A DNA stretch of 64,000 nt from Daldinia sp. FL1419 (lineage: Eukaryota; Ascomycota; Sordariomycetes; Xylariales; Hypoxylaceae). This document shows, one piece after another, positions 12,801-24,458 of the stretch (its first letter is position 1; every line of letters starts with the position of its first letter). Position numbers and translations under genes: made by a program. The stretch is from contig MU623418.1 of the NCBI GenBank assembly GCA_025201765.1, positions 62,001 through 126,000 of the forward strand, written 5' to 3'. A model generated the notes under the pieces. It did no database searches. It saw nothing but the letters and a program-made list of their open reading frames with translations, and had not been told where the DNA came from.

Positions 12801-13308
12801 GTTTCTATGTCTCTATCCCCCTTTAACTAAATAATCAACTCCCCCACCCATACGAGAGAATTCATTCTTCTGAGGTCTTAATAATTCTTTACATATTTTT
12901 TCTACTTGTGTTAAATGTCGAGAGATTCGCTTTTTTTATGAATTGATATGAAATAGCCGCTCATAATTCAACCACTTATAAGATCCCGTAAATATTTAAC
13001 CATCACGCGACTCTCCTTTAAACCGCCGCAGACCAGCACACGTTAGGTCTTTGTCCTTGGTCAATCTCGCTCGGCCATTTGTAACTCTTCTGGCTTGAGA
13101 CGTCACATATATTTCGTGGTTTTTCTGCCTATCTCTACGTTTTTTCCGTACGTTTCGTTTCGGCTATAAGTGGTTCAGCCAAGCAACGAAGACCCGAGAG
13201 TTACAACATATTCTATAGCTATTAGGACCGTTGCATCATTTTATATGACCCTCTTGACGACAACATATTTATCTACCCTCAGTGTTCAGATTGAATAACA
13301 ATACGTTC
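9889..13308. other. 3.4 kb spacer INSIG to LON/RING gene
   Basis: No convincing coding sequence. The 136-codon ORF at 12272-12682 is low-complexity Leu/Ser/Phe-rich and has no family resemblance. Contents: GGGTTTTGA repeat units (10377-10399), a T15 run near 10569, a small TAGGTA group near 11867 and a pyrimidine-rich leader before 13309. Confidence 0.55.
10377..10399. repeat. 9 bp minisatellite (GAGGGTTTT, 2.5 units)
   Basis: Two and a half consecutive copies of a GAGGGTTTT unit, in the spacer downstream of the INSIG gene. Confidence 0.7.
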
Positions 13309-15078
13309 ATGTCCTCAATACAGCCTAACCCGAATACGTCGAGCTTGCCTTCGTCGAACCATTCCGGGAGCCCGACTTCCAGGTCTCACATTGAGAAAGA
13401 TGATTCTCTGGTTCCTAACCCTACTGGGACAGGGCAAGGGCAGCCTTTGGCTGCTTCCGAGCTGCTTCTAAATGCTGTTAAAGATGTTAGGCAGATTATA
13501 AGGCTTATCCAATGTCAGGTTTGCTCAAAAATATTGCAAGAGCCGACAACCTTACCTTGCGGACATAGTCTTTGCAAGTCATGTGTGCCTCAAACACATA
13601 TCCGCACCAACATTTCGTGGCCGGCAACAGCTAACCGGCTCCGCGGCTTCGAATGTCCTTTCGCTGACTGCGCAAAGGAACACGCGCTCGGGGATTGTGC
13701 TGTGGATGTCACACTAAACAAGACATTGACTAATATTAAAGGCATCATCGAGTTGGATCGAGATATAACAGGTCTTTCACACGTTTCTACAAGTATCACG
13801 GTGCAGGACCACTGGGACATTGCGGGGGTTCCCTCGCTCGCGGACAAGTCGGATGAACCCTTCGTACTAAAGGGAGCTCGCATCGTCGCGACATACACAC
13901 TAGCAGAACAGGGTAAACTAGATTATGGGAGTGAAGTATACTACTCCTCTATGGGCGCAGGGGACGACGAAATAGAGCAGATCGATATATCTATGTTAGC
14001 ACGGTTAAAGGAGTCGGCTAGGACGGAAATGGACTGCCAGGTCTGTTATGCCTTGTTTTTGGACCCCTTAACGACCACTTGCGGCCACACTTTCTGTCGG
14101 AGTTGCCTCCACCGCATCTTAGATCATTCAGATCTTTGTGCCATCTGCAGGCGCCCCTTGTCAATACAGGCCCAGGTAAACCGACAGTCCTACCCTTCTA
14201 ATGATCGACTCTGCAAGATGATCAATGGGTTCTGGGCTGATCTCGTGGCGCTTCGTGCACAAGCATATGCACTCGAACAGCAAGCAAACCAAGGCGGATT
14301 CGAGATTCCACTTTTCGTCTGCACACTTTCGTTTCCGCGCATGCCTACGTTTCTCCACGTTTTTGAGCCGCGCTACCGCTTGATGATACGGCGGGTGATG
14401 GAAGGTAACCGAACGTTCGGCATGGTGCTCCATAACCCATCCCACGCGCCCGGCGAACCGGAATTTCATGAAATTGGGACACTGCTCCGCATAGTCAATA
14501 TCGAGCCTTTCGCAGATGGGCGCAGCTTATTGGAAACAGTCGGCGTTTCTCGTTTTAGAGTCACTCGACATGGGTGGCTGGACGGTTATGTTGTGGGCAA
14601 CATTGAAAAGATCGACGACATCAGCGTGGCGGAAGAAGAAGCCATAGAGGCAGAGGAAACGATGCGTTCTCATGGTGTCAGGGAATTGGCAACCGCACCA
14701 CCAAGCCCGGAACCTCTACGTCCGGAACAAGCAGTGCCTGTTCGCTCCCGGCCGGTATCTGCATCACTAGAGGAAATAGAAACGATGTCTACTAGAGAAT
14801 TAGTCGAAGTCGGCGTGGATTTTGCCAGAAGGGTGAGAGCGCAGAGCGTAGCATGGTTAAACTCCCGGGTTTTAGCCATCTACGGCGAATGTCCGACAGA
14901 CCCGACTCTCTTTCCCTGGTGGCTCGCCAGTATACTACCAGTTAAAGAAGAAGAAAAATACAAGCTCCTAGGCACTTCGAGCGTGCGGGAGCGGTGTAAG
15001 ATGTGCTGCCGGTGGATTATAGAATGGGAGGCGAATAGATGGTTAGTAAAACATTCTCCTTTTTTCAAATATCGGTAA
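13309..15078 (+). CDS. RING-finger and LON-substrate-binding domain protein (LONRF type)
   Basis: Single exon, 589 aa from ATG 13309; an in-frame GTG at 13282 is not used. A Ser/Pro-rich leader is followed by two C3HC4 RING fingers. The first, near nt 13510-13680, has CQVCSKIL, CGHSLCKSC and a second pair in ECPFADC. The second, nt 14035-14160, has CQVCYALF, CGHTFCRSC and CAICRRPL. A LON N-terminal (LAN) domain runs from about nt 14305 (IPLFVCTLSFPRMPTFLHVF, EPRYRLMIRR, FGMVLHN) to about 15000. There is no AAA+ ATPase or Ser-Lys protease domain, so this is not Lon protease. The layout matches the LONRF family of putative E3 ubiquitin ligases; its substrate is unknown. AATAAA follows the stop directly. 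Confidence 0.88.
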   Translation: MSSIQPNPNTSSLPSSNHSGSPTSRSHIEKDDSLVPNPTGTGQGQPLAASELLLNAVKDVRQIIRLIQCQVCSKILQEPTTLPCGHSLCKSCVPQTHIRTNISWPATANRLRGFECPFADCAKEHALGDCAVDVTLNKTLTNIKGIIELDRDITGLSHVSTSITVQDHWDIAGVPSLADKSDEPFVLKGARIVATYTLAEQGKLDYGSEVYYSSMGAGDDEIEQIDISMLARLKESARTEMDCQVCYALFLDPLTTTCGHTFCRSCLHRILDHSDLCAICRRPLSIQAQVNRQSYPSNDRLCKMINGFWADLVALRAQAYALEQQANQGGFEIPLFVCTLSFPRMPTFLHVFEPRYRLMIRRVMEGNRTFGMVLHNPSHAPGEPEFHEIGTLLRIVNIEPFADGRSLLETVGVSRFRVTRHGWLDGYVVGNIEKIDDISVAEEEAIEAEETMRSHGVRELATAPPSPEPLRPEQAVPVRSRPVSASLEEIETMSTRELVEVGVDFARRVRAQSVAWLNSRVLAIYGECPTDPTLFPWWLASILPVKEEEKYKLLGTSSVRERCKMCCRWIIEWEANRWLVKHSPFFKYR

Positions 15079-16035
15079 AAATAAAGGGTGGTGAGTATAC
15101 TCTATATTACTACATGAGAGTATGAGACGATTGGACCTCGTGAAGCTAAGCTCGCTACAGATTAAGTTCGATTACTGACGCACCGGTCGATGCTTCCAGG
15201 ACTATTTCCGACTGCCTAGTCTTGTGACAGGCTTTTTATATTTATATGTTATCGTTACGACATTAACTTTGATTCATTCGGCATGAGCTACGAACAAGTA
15301 TCGGATGTCGAGTTGTAAAAGATTCCAAAGAGTAGAGGATACTGGTATTGGACGATTTCAGGGGGGTTGGCTTTCGAAGGAATACTCATTCATGCTTCGC
15401 TTCATTTGTTGTTTGGCATCTCATCTTATCACCATCACGGACGTTTTCATCGCCTGATTGGCATTTGCATCGCATCGTTATCATATTAGTGATACCATTA
15501 TAGCGCTAGATTGCCGCGTATGTATTAGAGTCGAGGAGTTGTATGTCGTTGTTTATCGCGTTTGTTACGGCATCATATCACGTATCGCATGCGCCGTCGT
15601 CATGGAAGGCTGCTGAGGAAAGGAGGTGTCATGATATTGTATATAGTTTTCGGACCGAGAGATGAATGAAGATGCCCCCTTTTTCGAACCTACCTATTTT
15701 ATACTTCCATAAATGAGATGGACTATAGATGTTTTGTGTTGTATCGGTTTTTATTTTATTTTTTTATTTTTATAGATATATTGATAGGTACGATACCGAG
15801 GATAAGAGGTACATGGAAAATACGCTAGCTACCTACCTATCTACCTATATATACACTCAACATACCTTATGCAGGTACTAACTCTATGTAGTTTGCGGGG
15901 ATTTTCTTATTAGTCGAGCTTCTCGTGCATCATCTTCCGTTGAGCTTTATACAATATTAACCTCAACTCCAGCTCACTTATAAGTTATAACGAAACCAGC
16001 TAATCCTCGCACGCTCAGGCGCTCGCGTATAGTAA
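15079..16035. other. Spacer LONRF to ECM15-like gene
   Basis: No gene seen. It carries an A/T-rich poly-T stretch near 15750-15780 and TAGGTA/TACCTA copies at 15785-15850. The final 150 bp are the likely promoter of the ECM15-like gene. Confidence 0.55.
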
Positions 16036-16176
16036 ATGACAGTCACCCCTTTTTCGTTATTCCCGGGTCCGTTGCGGAATAAATCGCATTTCGCTCGACT
16101 GGCTGCTTTGTCTTCTATCCGTCCAACTCCAACTGCTTTAAGAACAAGAGCAACATTCGGATATCGCTTATCGACT

Positions 16177-16968
16177 ATGGAGTATACGCATGTTGCGACG
16201 CCTGAACGGTGCTATGCTGACTTTTGTCTTATTCCCGTGAGTTGGCTATTCTTATATCGACTTCGTCATCATATTCCCTAGTTATTCTTATCTATGGATA
16301 CATATATATCACTTCGATACCTACGCTATTACTCGATATCTTTCTTGATAACTACTTGCCCCTTATTATATATTTTCCAAGATACGATTGGAGCTTACAC
16401 TCGGTGCAGGTCGGAACAGGAAACGTCTCGGTTGCGGAAGAAGTTGCCGAGGTGCAGAAGCTGTTGAAGGCGAGCGGACTCGCTTATACCATGCATTCTG
16501 CGGGGACTACCGTTGGTAAGCTCATCCCCATGCCCCTTTTCCGTTACCCTTCTACCTGTTGCTTGGTCTGCTCTACTAGGTCAATGCTGATAAATGCCAG
16601 AGGGCTCGTGGGACGAAGTGATGAAAGTCATTGGACAAGCGCACAGCGTAGTCCATTCCAAAGGCGTTGTGCGTGTGCAGTCTTCGATGAGAGTTGGGAC
16701 TAGGTATGACTATTTCCTTTTCCCTTTTCACTTTTCGCTTTCTATTTGCCTAGGTATTTACCTAGCTATACTATCTACGCGCTCAATTTGCACTTCCCTC
16801 CGCCTATCGTCTATTATACGATAATGACTTTGCATACCGAATGTATTATCAATCTACTTTGCTAACATTGTTTCTCTTACCTTCGTTAGAACGGATAAGA
16901 AGCAGACGGCTGCGGACAAAGTCAAGCGCGTCGAGGATCTTCTAGCCAAGCAAACTACTAGCTCCTAA
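16177..16968 (+). CDS. ECM15: Ecm15/UPF0045 (MTH1187/YkoF-like) small protein
   Basis: Four exons: 16177-16236, 16410-16515, 16601-16703 and 16890-16968; 115 aa. The phases agree at every junction (0, 1, 2). Donors are GTGAGT, GTAAGC and GTATGA; acceptors are GCAG, CCAG and TTAG. The product has the family signatures CYADFCLIPVGTG, AYTMHSAGTTVEGSWDEV and VRVQSSMRVGTRTDKKQ, and its length matches the roughly 100-residue family. YkoF-like bacterial members bind thiamine; yeast Ecm15 has no firmly known function. ATG 16177 has an A at -3 and G at +4. An in-frame ATG at 16036 would add 47 residues free of Asp/Glu and with several Arg, resembling a mitochondrial presequence (see findings). Confidence 0.88.
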
Positions 16969-17329
16969 GCGCTGCCGAGTTTGAAAGTTGGCCGACTTTA
17001 ATTCGGAGATGGGCACGATTATAGCCAAATTGCAACCAATACGGAGTTCATGATCTTACATCACAACAAGCAAGACGAAACGACGGATAAAAACATAACC
17101 AGAGTTTCATACATTTATTCAAACAGAGGTATGCTAGCGTACACATGATGTGCTCTACGCTGGGCATTTCTATTACTACATATACAAGTCAAACATTACT
17201 AGGGGTGACGGTTGAAATTAGATGTATCGTAATCACACTCGTCAGTTCGTCTCCATACGGTAGCCGGCCGCTCTTGTCCTCGTGGAACTTAGACTAGAGT
17301 ATTTCGTAATAGTGATATTTTCACGCATG
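16969..17329. other. Convergent 3' spacer
   Basis: 361 bp between the tail of the ECM15-like gene (+) and the tail of the CCDC47-like gene (-). It must hold both poly(A) regions. Nothing else was seen. Confidence 0.6.
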
Positions 17330-18903
17330 CTATGCGCGGACGGTCTGCTTCCTCGATGACTTGCGCAGCTCCTTCTCCCTCTCCTTCTCGAGGTACTTCT
17401 TCTGCGCTTTTGCGTCTAGGGCGTTGAGCTCGGCATCACGCTTCGCCTTCCGGGCCTTGTCGCGCTCAGCTTGCCTTTCCTCAGCCTTCTCCTCTTCGGC
17501 GGCCTTTTGGATCTGCTTGATGGTCTCATCTCGGACAACCTTGATCTTGCGCAGAATTTCCGGTCGGAAGTGGGCTGATGACGCTAGGTGGTCAGGGATC
17601 CGGACGAAGTAGGCTAGGAGCGGTGCAAGATCGTCGTAGTTGTTAGACGAGGGAAGTCGGTATCGCAGATAGAGACGCTTGCGAGGAATAGTTTCATCCA
17701 TCCTAATATAGTTAGTAAATATTCTTAAGAAAGCCAATCGTATAGCCTCATCCGTCTATAGCCGCCATGGGCTATAATGCCGAATAGGGTCAAAAAAAAG
17801 CACTTACTTCGTGGGTCTGTCAACAGGTTGGTCGCTGATAATCAGGTAGTCGAACAGATCGCCAGCTTGTTTAATAGCCGAAGCAAGTTCGTCGGTCAAG
17901 AGTGTCTGGGTGATTTCGGCGCTTTCGCTCATGACAGTTGTCCAGATTGGTAGCTTAGCGTTGTCCTTGGTGAAGGTAATAGACAAATCGTAGCGGTCTT
18001 CTCGGAGCTGCTTCATCTTGTCCTTGTTGACGATGGCCCAAACGAATCCGTCGTAGGAGCTCTTGGAATCCTTGCTTCTCAACTCGGTGGCACCCGGTAG
18101 GCCAGGCACAATCTGAGCCTCCTTACCGTCAAAGGGGTAGATGACGGCCTCAACTGCATCTTCAGGAGCACTGAAACTGTCGAAGAAGAAGCTCAAGGCA
18201 GTCTCCAAGGCGGTCATCACGGGATTGAAACGCTTCTTTAGGGTTAACTTGACGTCCATAAATGCGACGTTCTGACGACCAGTCGCATAGCTCGCATACT
18301 CGAATAGGCTCTTAGCCTTTAGCAACTTCTCGGGGTCTTGGCTAGATTGTTGGGACACTCCACCGAAACCGACGAGTGCGAATTCGCCGGTGAGAACCGG
18401 GGCATGAGCTTTGATCCATGCTCTCGCCTTGGTCCGGTTGAGTCTTGTACCGATGAAGTGAAGGGTGAAGATAATAGTAATTAACACCAGGATTATGCCT
18501 TCAGCTTGGAAATCGCTTAGGCTATGACGCTCGTGAATATTGTACCATTTGGTATACGGACGGTCAGTAGGCGCAGGACCCCCGAGGCCAGCACCACCAG
18601 GGACGGCCTCGAATGGTACAGGCGCTGGCGAAGGCGCTTCTGCAAAATCGGCAAAGTCTGTAGAGTTATTTATTAGGAATACGATTAGACATGTATATGG
18701 GTAAGGGAATTTGAGGTTTGAGATTTATAAATTTGTTGGGAATTTGGTTTCTGGCCAGGTGTTCAAGGGAACGACATCGCATGGACCAGTTTGCGAATGC
18801 GATTTATTAACCGGTTAGGATATAACTCACCTGAATCGACGGAAGGAACCGGAGTAGCAGAAGACTTGCTACCTCCGACAATATTCTTTAAAAAGTCCGC
18901 CAT
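17330..18903 (-). CDS. CCDC47-like (DUF1682) ER membrane protein
   Basis: Three exons on the minus strand: 18903-18831, 18657-17808 and 17702-17330; 431 aa. Introns are 173 bp (GTGAGT/ACAG) and 105 bp (GTAAGT/TTAG), and the phases agree (1 and 2). A short acidic/Pro-rich N-terminus (DFADFAEAPSPAP) precedes one membrane segment (GIILVLITIIFTLHFIG). A globular DUF1682 domain follows (NVAFMDVKLTLKKRFNPVM, IYPFDGKEAQIVPG, DYLIISDQPVDRPTK). The protein ends in a long highly charged Lys/Glu/Arg coiled coil, which is how CCDC47 ends. In animals CCDC47 is part of the PAT/multipass-translocon machinery and affects ER calcium; a similar chaperone role in fungi is inferred. The gene is divergent to the haspin gene. 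Confidence 0.9.
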
Positions 18904-19499
18904 GATTGCGGGCTCGTCGCGGAGAATTGATGTGCGCGGCGAGGTTGAGAAAAGAAAAGAGATGTCGAGAATGGAAGGACGACGGACGACGGACAAGGGT
19001 CTAAAGATTCAACTTTAGAGGTACGTGGAACAATTTGGAGCTTCTGTACTTCGTAACAATCTCCAATTATCGCCTGATTACATAAACCTAGCTTAAGCCC
19101 GCCAGCCCGCAAAACTCAAAACTTAAACCATAGTTAACCTAACCCGCCAAATTGGAACGTGCACACCCAAGAGTTGGGGTTTTGGGGGACTCGGGGCCTT
19201 TGACACACAACTGTAAATTGCAGGTGGGGTCTCTACATGCGACTCTAGGTTATCTACCTACTTACATAGTAGATAGATTGTGGCTTGAACTTTATTCTGT
19301 TCGTGTGGCGTGGATAAACATGCGAAATGGTCCGTGCATGTATGTATTACCTAATGAAGCTTGGTCGGCCCGTTACCCCGGCAACCCGCAATTAAAAGCC
19401 CAAAGTCAATACTTGTCGCCGTCAACGTCAAAACGCAGACGAACGTTAAAAGACTATGAACGCGCTTAGAATTCAACTATACAAACAAAAGTCGAGAAA
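18904..19499. other. Divergent promoter between CCDC47-like and haspin genes
   Basis: 596 bp shared upstream region; no coding sequence. A TACCTACTTACATAG motif lies near 19254. An ATG at 19456 opens a short ORF overlapping the haspin start out of frame. Confidence 0.5.
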
Positions 19500-21174
19500 A
19501 TGTCGAAACAAACTTCCCTACGAAAATATGGAAAGCAATCCAAAAAATCCAAAGCCGATCGTTTGTTCGTCAACTTACCACGAACTCCAATGCGAAATCA
19601 GCCCCAGAGAACGAAAGAAGAACGAGATGATGAAGATTTAGCTAAAGGAGCAATAGAAGAGTTGGTGGGGGAAGTTTCCAAAATGGGAATACGAGATCAA
19701 AATATTAAATTGTCGGGCCCAATAGTGAGCCCGGTTCGACGCTCTCCCAGGCGAAAAGAGCAGCTTCCAGTTCTCAAACAAAGTCCACTGCCCCTTACAC
19801 CAGCTCGGTCTCGAAGACTGCTGGCTATAAGCCCACCTAAACTCGAAACTCAAGAGAATATCAAAGACGAGGAAGCGACAAAGAAGGAGCTGCACGTATT
19901 AGCCTGGGCCGATATATGTCCATCAGGCGATAAGATCGTCAAAATAGCGGAGGCATCTTATGCAGAGGTCTACCGCGTGACGAACGAACGCGGAACCAGT
20001 ATCATAAAAGTCATCCGGATGGAATCACCGATCAAAGCACAAACCAAGGCGCAGCAAAAAGCAGGACTCGTCGATGAAGAACCCCACTTCGAGTCAGACT
20101 TGATAGGCGAATTAAAGATTTCAGAATGGCTTGCCGATATACCAGGCTTTGTGGTTTACAAGGAAAGATATATAGTCCAGGGGAAGGCTTGCAAAGAACT
20201 ACTCGAGACGCATCAGGCATTCCATCGGAAGTTGAAAAGGCAGGATCCGGATAGACTGCAGTTCTACCCATCGCCAAGCAGGTATTTGGATGGCACCAAG
20301 TTTTTGGTAGTCGAGTTGGGCGATGCAGGGATAGCACTTGAAGATTTCAGATTAGATTCCGCCGACCAGCTATGGGATGTATTTTTCCACGTCGTCATTG
20401 CCCTTGCGCGTGCCGAAGCTCATATAGAATTTGAGGTCAGTGGATTACGCCCCTCGTCTTTGGACCTCGTAAGCTAACGTGAACTATTAGCATCGAGATC
20501 TTCATGAGGGGAACTTATGTATCCGTAAGGTAGCGGAACCAACCCCTGCGAAAGACCGAGGGGGTTCTAACTGTTTCGGATTCTCCGGCCTTGAGGTTAC
20601 GATACTCGATTATGGACTCTCCCGAGCTCGTGCCACTTATAAGGGCGAGGATTCGCAGCCAATCGCCTATGATTTAGAGAGAGACTTAAGCATCTTCACC
20701 AGCGAACACGCACCGCAGTGCGAGGTATATAGGCGTATGAGATCTTTCATGTTGCGGGGAGATAGAGTATGTCTCCCCCCAACAAGCCACAAAACGCCCT
20801 ACGAATCGGGGAATTACGGCCAGATTTGCTGGGACCAACACGAGCCATACACGAATGTCTTATGGCTTGCATACATCTACCAGTGGATGGTAAAGCACTT
20901 CAAGGGCCCCAAGAAAGAGGTCAATGCTTTTAAGCGCGCCACGAAGGAGTTCTGGATGTACCTCAACCCGGACGCCGCCGACCACGTACCAGGCTTCGGG
21001 AGTGCTAGTGATATTGTTAGGTTTGCGCTGGAATCAGGATGGATAGAGGAACGTCAGTTGATGGGTGCCAGAGACGAGGTCGAGAAATCGATATTATCGG
21101 TTCTGACGATTAATGACTTGGATGAGGAGACCTTCGCTGAGGCGTACCTCAGAAGGTCGCCTGGGCGACGCTAA
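19500..21174 (+). CDS. hrk1: Haspin-like histone H3 Thr3 kinase
   Basis: Two exons, 19500-20435 and 20491-21174, phase 0, 539 aa, with a 55 bp intron (GTCAGT donor, GCTAAC branch, TTAG acceptor). A basic N-terminus (KYGKQSKKSKADR) precedes a divergent kinase domain. The nucleotide loop is around EASYAEVYRV and the catalytic Lys is in SIIKVIRM. The catalytic loop HRDLHEGNLCI begins exactly at the exon 2 start, and the metal-binding motif is DYG in ILDYGLSRA rather than DFG. Haspin-specific inserts follow, namely DLERDLSIFT and the C-terminal SASDIVRFALESGWIEE region. DYx in place of DFG and the absence of an APE segment are haspin traits. The family phosphorylates H3T3 at mitotic centromeres to recruit the chromosomal passenger complex. 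Confidence 0.92.
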
Positions 21175-24100
21175 TGAAATGCTGTCTAACGGTAATAGAT
21201 TGGGCTGTTTAACGGTGTTCGGGTTAAAGGGCGGCTACACAGGATCAAGGTCATGGATTAAGGTACCTCAAGCATTGTTATACGGTAGTTAGGGGTAGGG
21301 AAAGGATACGGGATACGTGATACCTTTTGATACAAATTGCTAATTATATCAGACTAACTTGGGCCAATGTGACTATGTCCATCTAGAGATAATTGTTTCC
21401 GAGCGATACTTGCAGTTAAACTACCTACGTGTAGGGATATCTTTGTACTACACTATCAGCTAACTAGGGTGAGTCAATATCTTCGAATCTTGCTTCGAGT
21501 AGCTCTTAAGAATAACTTCATTGTTGGCTACTGGACATGCAAACTCACCTGACCAGGCAATTGCATCTCGTTAGGTTTTAGAAAGATATCGCCCATTCAC
21601 CGAACACACAAACTATTATCTCGTTTGTATCGCCAATCAAATAAGATATAGATGATTATCTAGATAACGTTGAACAATAGAAATAAGCCATACTCGGGGA
21701 CCGACGTGAGACTATAGTCTATTTAATCTACATGGCCTGGTATTCATCTGGTTTCATTCTATAGGGCCCAATCACCCGGAGAGACGGCTTAGTATAGCTC
21801 GGTACGACGTAGCACAACATGAACTATTAATATAATTAAACATATCTTCATTACTCCGGCGTACAATACCTTAAATACCTTATGCAGAGACCACGCATTA
21901 CCTAACATTACCTGAGCTCACCTGAATCCACCTGATGCGGTACTGCGGTACGAACCATGCACCAAGTAGCTGGCTACCTATACACGCAGCATAGTTGGAT
22001 ATTTTTGATCGTATCGCTGAATGCGACCAAGATAGGGTAAGATAGATGTTCGAATTCGCGCCAAGTAAAGATCGGCGTCTACGAAATCGATTGGCACGCA
22101 GATCAAGTTTTCCAGCCGCCCGCGCGCGCAACCGCAAGCCGGTGGCTCTGATTTTCCTCTTTTCTTTTTTCAGCTCGCCCGTCCGGATTGGCTTTGCTAG
22201 GCCGGGTTTAATACGATGTTCCCGTCCGGATGGTAAACAATAGCCGGTGTAACATCGTATCCCCGTTACCTTGGCGGGCCTTGCGTCGTGCTAACTTGCT
22301 AGTAAGTTGGATGTGTTCAATGTTAATTGAATATTCCAAGTTATTTTTCTCTCCTTTCCTTTAAGGCATTCTAATTCGTGTGCGTATGCTTGACTTGGAG
22401 CTTGTCACATGCTTGGAGCGTTCAATACGAAGTGATAAGGAAAGAATAGTATGTAGCAACAACGAGAAGAAAAACAACAGCATTCGTCTCTATGCTGCAA
22501 GGGGGAAAACATTGGGCGCTTGCTCCGTGCCGAGGCAGCAAAGACCGACGCGTAGTAAGCATATGTAGAAATGTTAGGTAATAAATACTTACCTAAATTT
22601 GGAGGTTGGCAAGTTCCCAAATGTCAAATGGTGGCATTGAATACCTAATCTGCCATTGTGAATAGCCTTTTGTTCTTGTGTAACCCCAAGGATCAAGAGT
22701 TGGATACTATCCTGTTCTGCCCAGTAAAAAAGGGGTCTTGAAGGTCATGCAATGCTGCCAGGTACCTGAGCAATAGGTAGGTACCTACCAATAGCGGTAG
22801 CATCCGACTTCTAGGGCCAATGGAACGACACGAATAAATCTATGTGCATAGTATGTAATGTACTTCTTCGACCCACTTTAGCGCGTTTCAGATCCCACCC
22901 GATCTTAATAGAGATAAAATATAGGTACAAGGTGACTTGGTACCTGGCAGACATGGTCTTTTTCTTTTATTAAAGGGGGAAATGATCAGCAACGTGTTGT
23001 CGTCATCCCACAAAAGTGGCTCTTTAAGTTCTAGCCAGCATCGATTCCTCGACAGGGCGGAAGAACAATTGAACAATGCTAGGAATATAGAAGCCAAAGG
23101 AAACTTGATCCCAGTTGGCCTAGTCAATGAATCCCAGGTTTAATCGATCCCTCCATAATTATTCCATAATTCTTTCCCATTAATATTCATTCGAATCCAT
23201 AAGGAAAAGGGAGTTGGCTTGAGCGGAGAAGAAATGAGATGAACAAGATGAATAAGATGGGGACCGTCTGTTTCGAAAAACGGACCTTTTTTATTTTTAT
23301 TTTTATTTTAATCACGCACGCATTGCGTGTTGAGATATAGGGGTGGACGGCAGTAGGTCTCTTCCTCTCTCTTACCACGGCCAATTACCTACATACATAC
23401 AAACGTACTCACATATGCATTCATGTAGGTTATATTGTAAAGAAAAGAAGACATAAATTTTTATCTTTTTTTTTTTTTTTTTTTTACCGCCAGTCTTATT
23501 CGTACCTACATACCTTAAGGGGGGGTGGTTACCATGAAGAGTTACTTTTTACCCCCTCTAACTTCTATTTTCTCTATCCTCTCGGTCATTTTGGGGCGGA
23601 TTTGCCGCTAGTCCTGCCATTCCCCTGCATAATGAATCGACGAATAGCCTCGCGCCAGGCGTTAAACGGCTAGCGTGTTCATGGTAGCATTAGAAGACTG
23701 ACCTATCACGTAATGTCTTCCAACTCGACAAGCCCCCAGCTTAGCAGCCCTGGCAGCCCAGCAAGCCCAGTAAGTTCAACAACACAGGCAACAACAACCC
23801 CCCAGGTCCCCCCAGCTCAGTCTACCAAGTCTAACCAAGTCTTACCAAAAATCCACCCAACCCCTTTCCATATTCTCCACCTTCACGTTAACCTACCCTT
23901 ATCCACTTTGCCCACCTTACCAACCATGTAGCCATGGTATGTCTGAATTACACCTGCATAAGGTACCGAATCTATCAGATGGCCTCTATTTTCTTGCCGA
24001 GCGGCCTGGCTATTATTGACCATGACTGGCCACACCATACTTGGAAAGCCCCATAGGCTGAAAGATCATGGTCCACTAATTAATATACGAATCTCCTCGG

Positions 24101-24458
24101 TACTCTTCTGGTTTTTTTTTCTTTTCTTTCTCTCTCTCCGCCTCTTCACCTTGCAGACTTCTATCCGCTGTCTTGGGTTTTAACCATTCGTTCATTTGCT
24201 TGTCGAATTCACACTCTTTAAGTGCTCCGCCGGTTGAGTCCTACCGTTCATTTACCAAACAAATCTTTTGTTTGTCCCTTCTTTTTTGGACTAGAAACCC
24301 CCCCCTATCAGCACTCAAGTCGACAAACCTACAATCTTTATTAAGGGCTCGATCCGGTGTCAGCATCCAAAAGAATTTCATTCTCTAAGACAAGTTCCAG
24401 TCGCCCATTGCATAGAACAACACCTGCCTTTGAGGTATACGAAAATAGGGAAGCAGAC
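21175..24458. other. 3.3 kb spacer haspin to DUF1996 gene
   Basis: No gene I can support. A 72-codon Ser/Pro/Thr-rich ORF at 23713-23931 lacks family resemblance. Contents: TAGGTA copies near 22763-22790, a T-rich/ATTTT run at 23287-23310, a T21 run at 23465-23485, and the DUF1996 promoter with a CT tract. Confidence 0.55.
24111..24139 (+). promoter_or_regulatory. Pyrimidine (T/CT) tract upstream of DUF1996 gene
   Basis: A run of T and CT dinucleotides about 320 bp before the start codon. Such tracts are common in strong filamentous-fungal promoters; the role here is inferred from position only. Confidence 0.35.

Noticed and set aside
23713..23931. 72-codon Ser/Pro/Thr ORF with an internal GTAAGT
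   Set aside because: Short, compositionally biased, no partner exon or family found.
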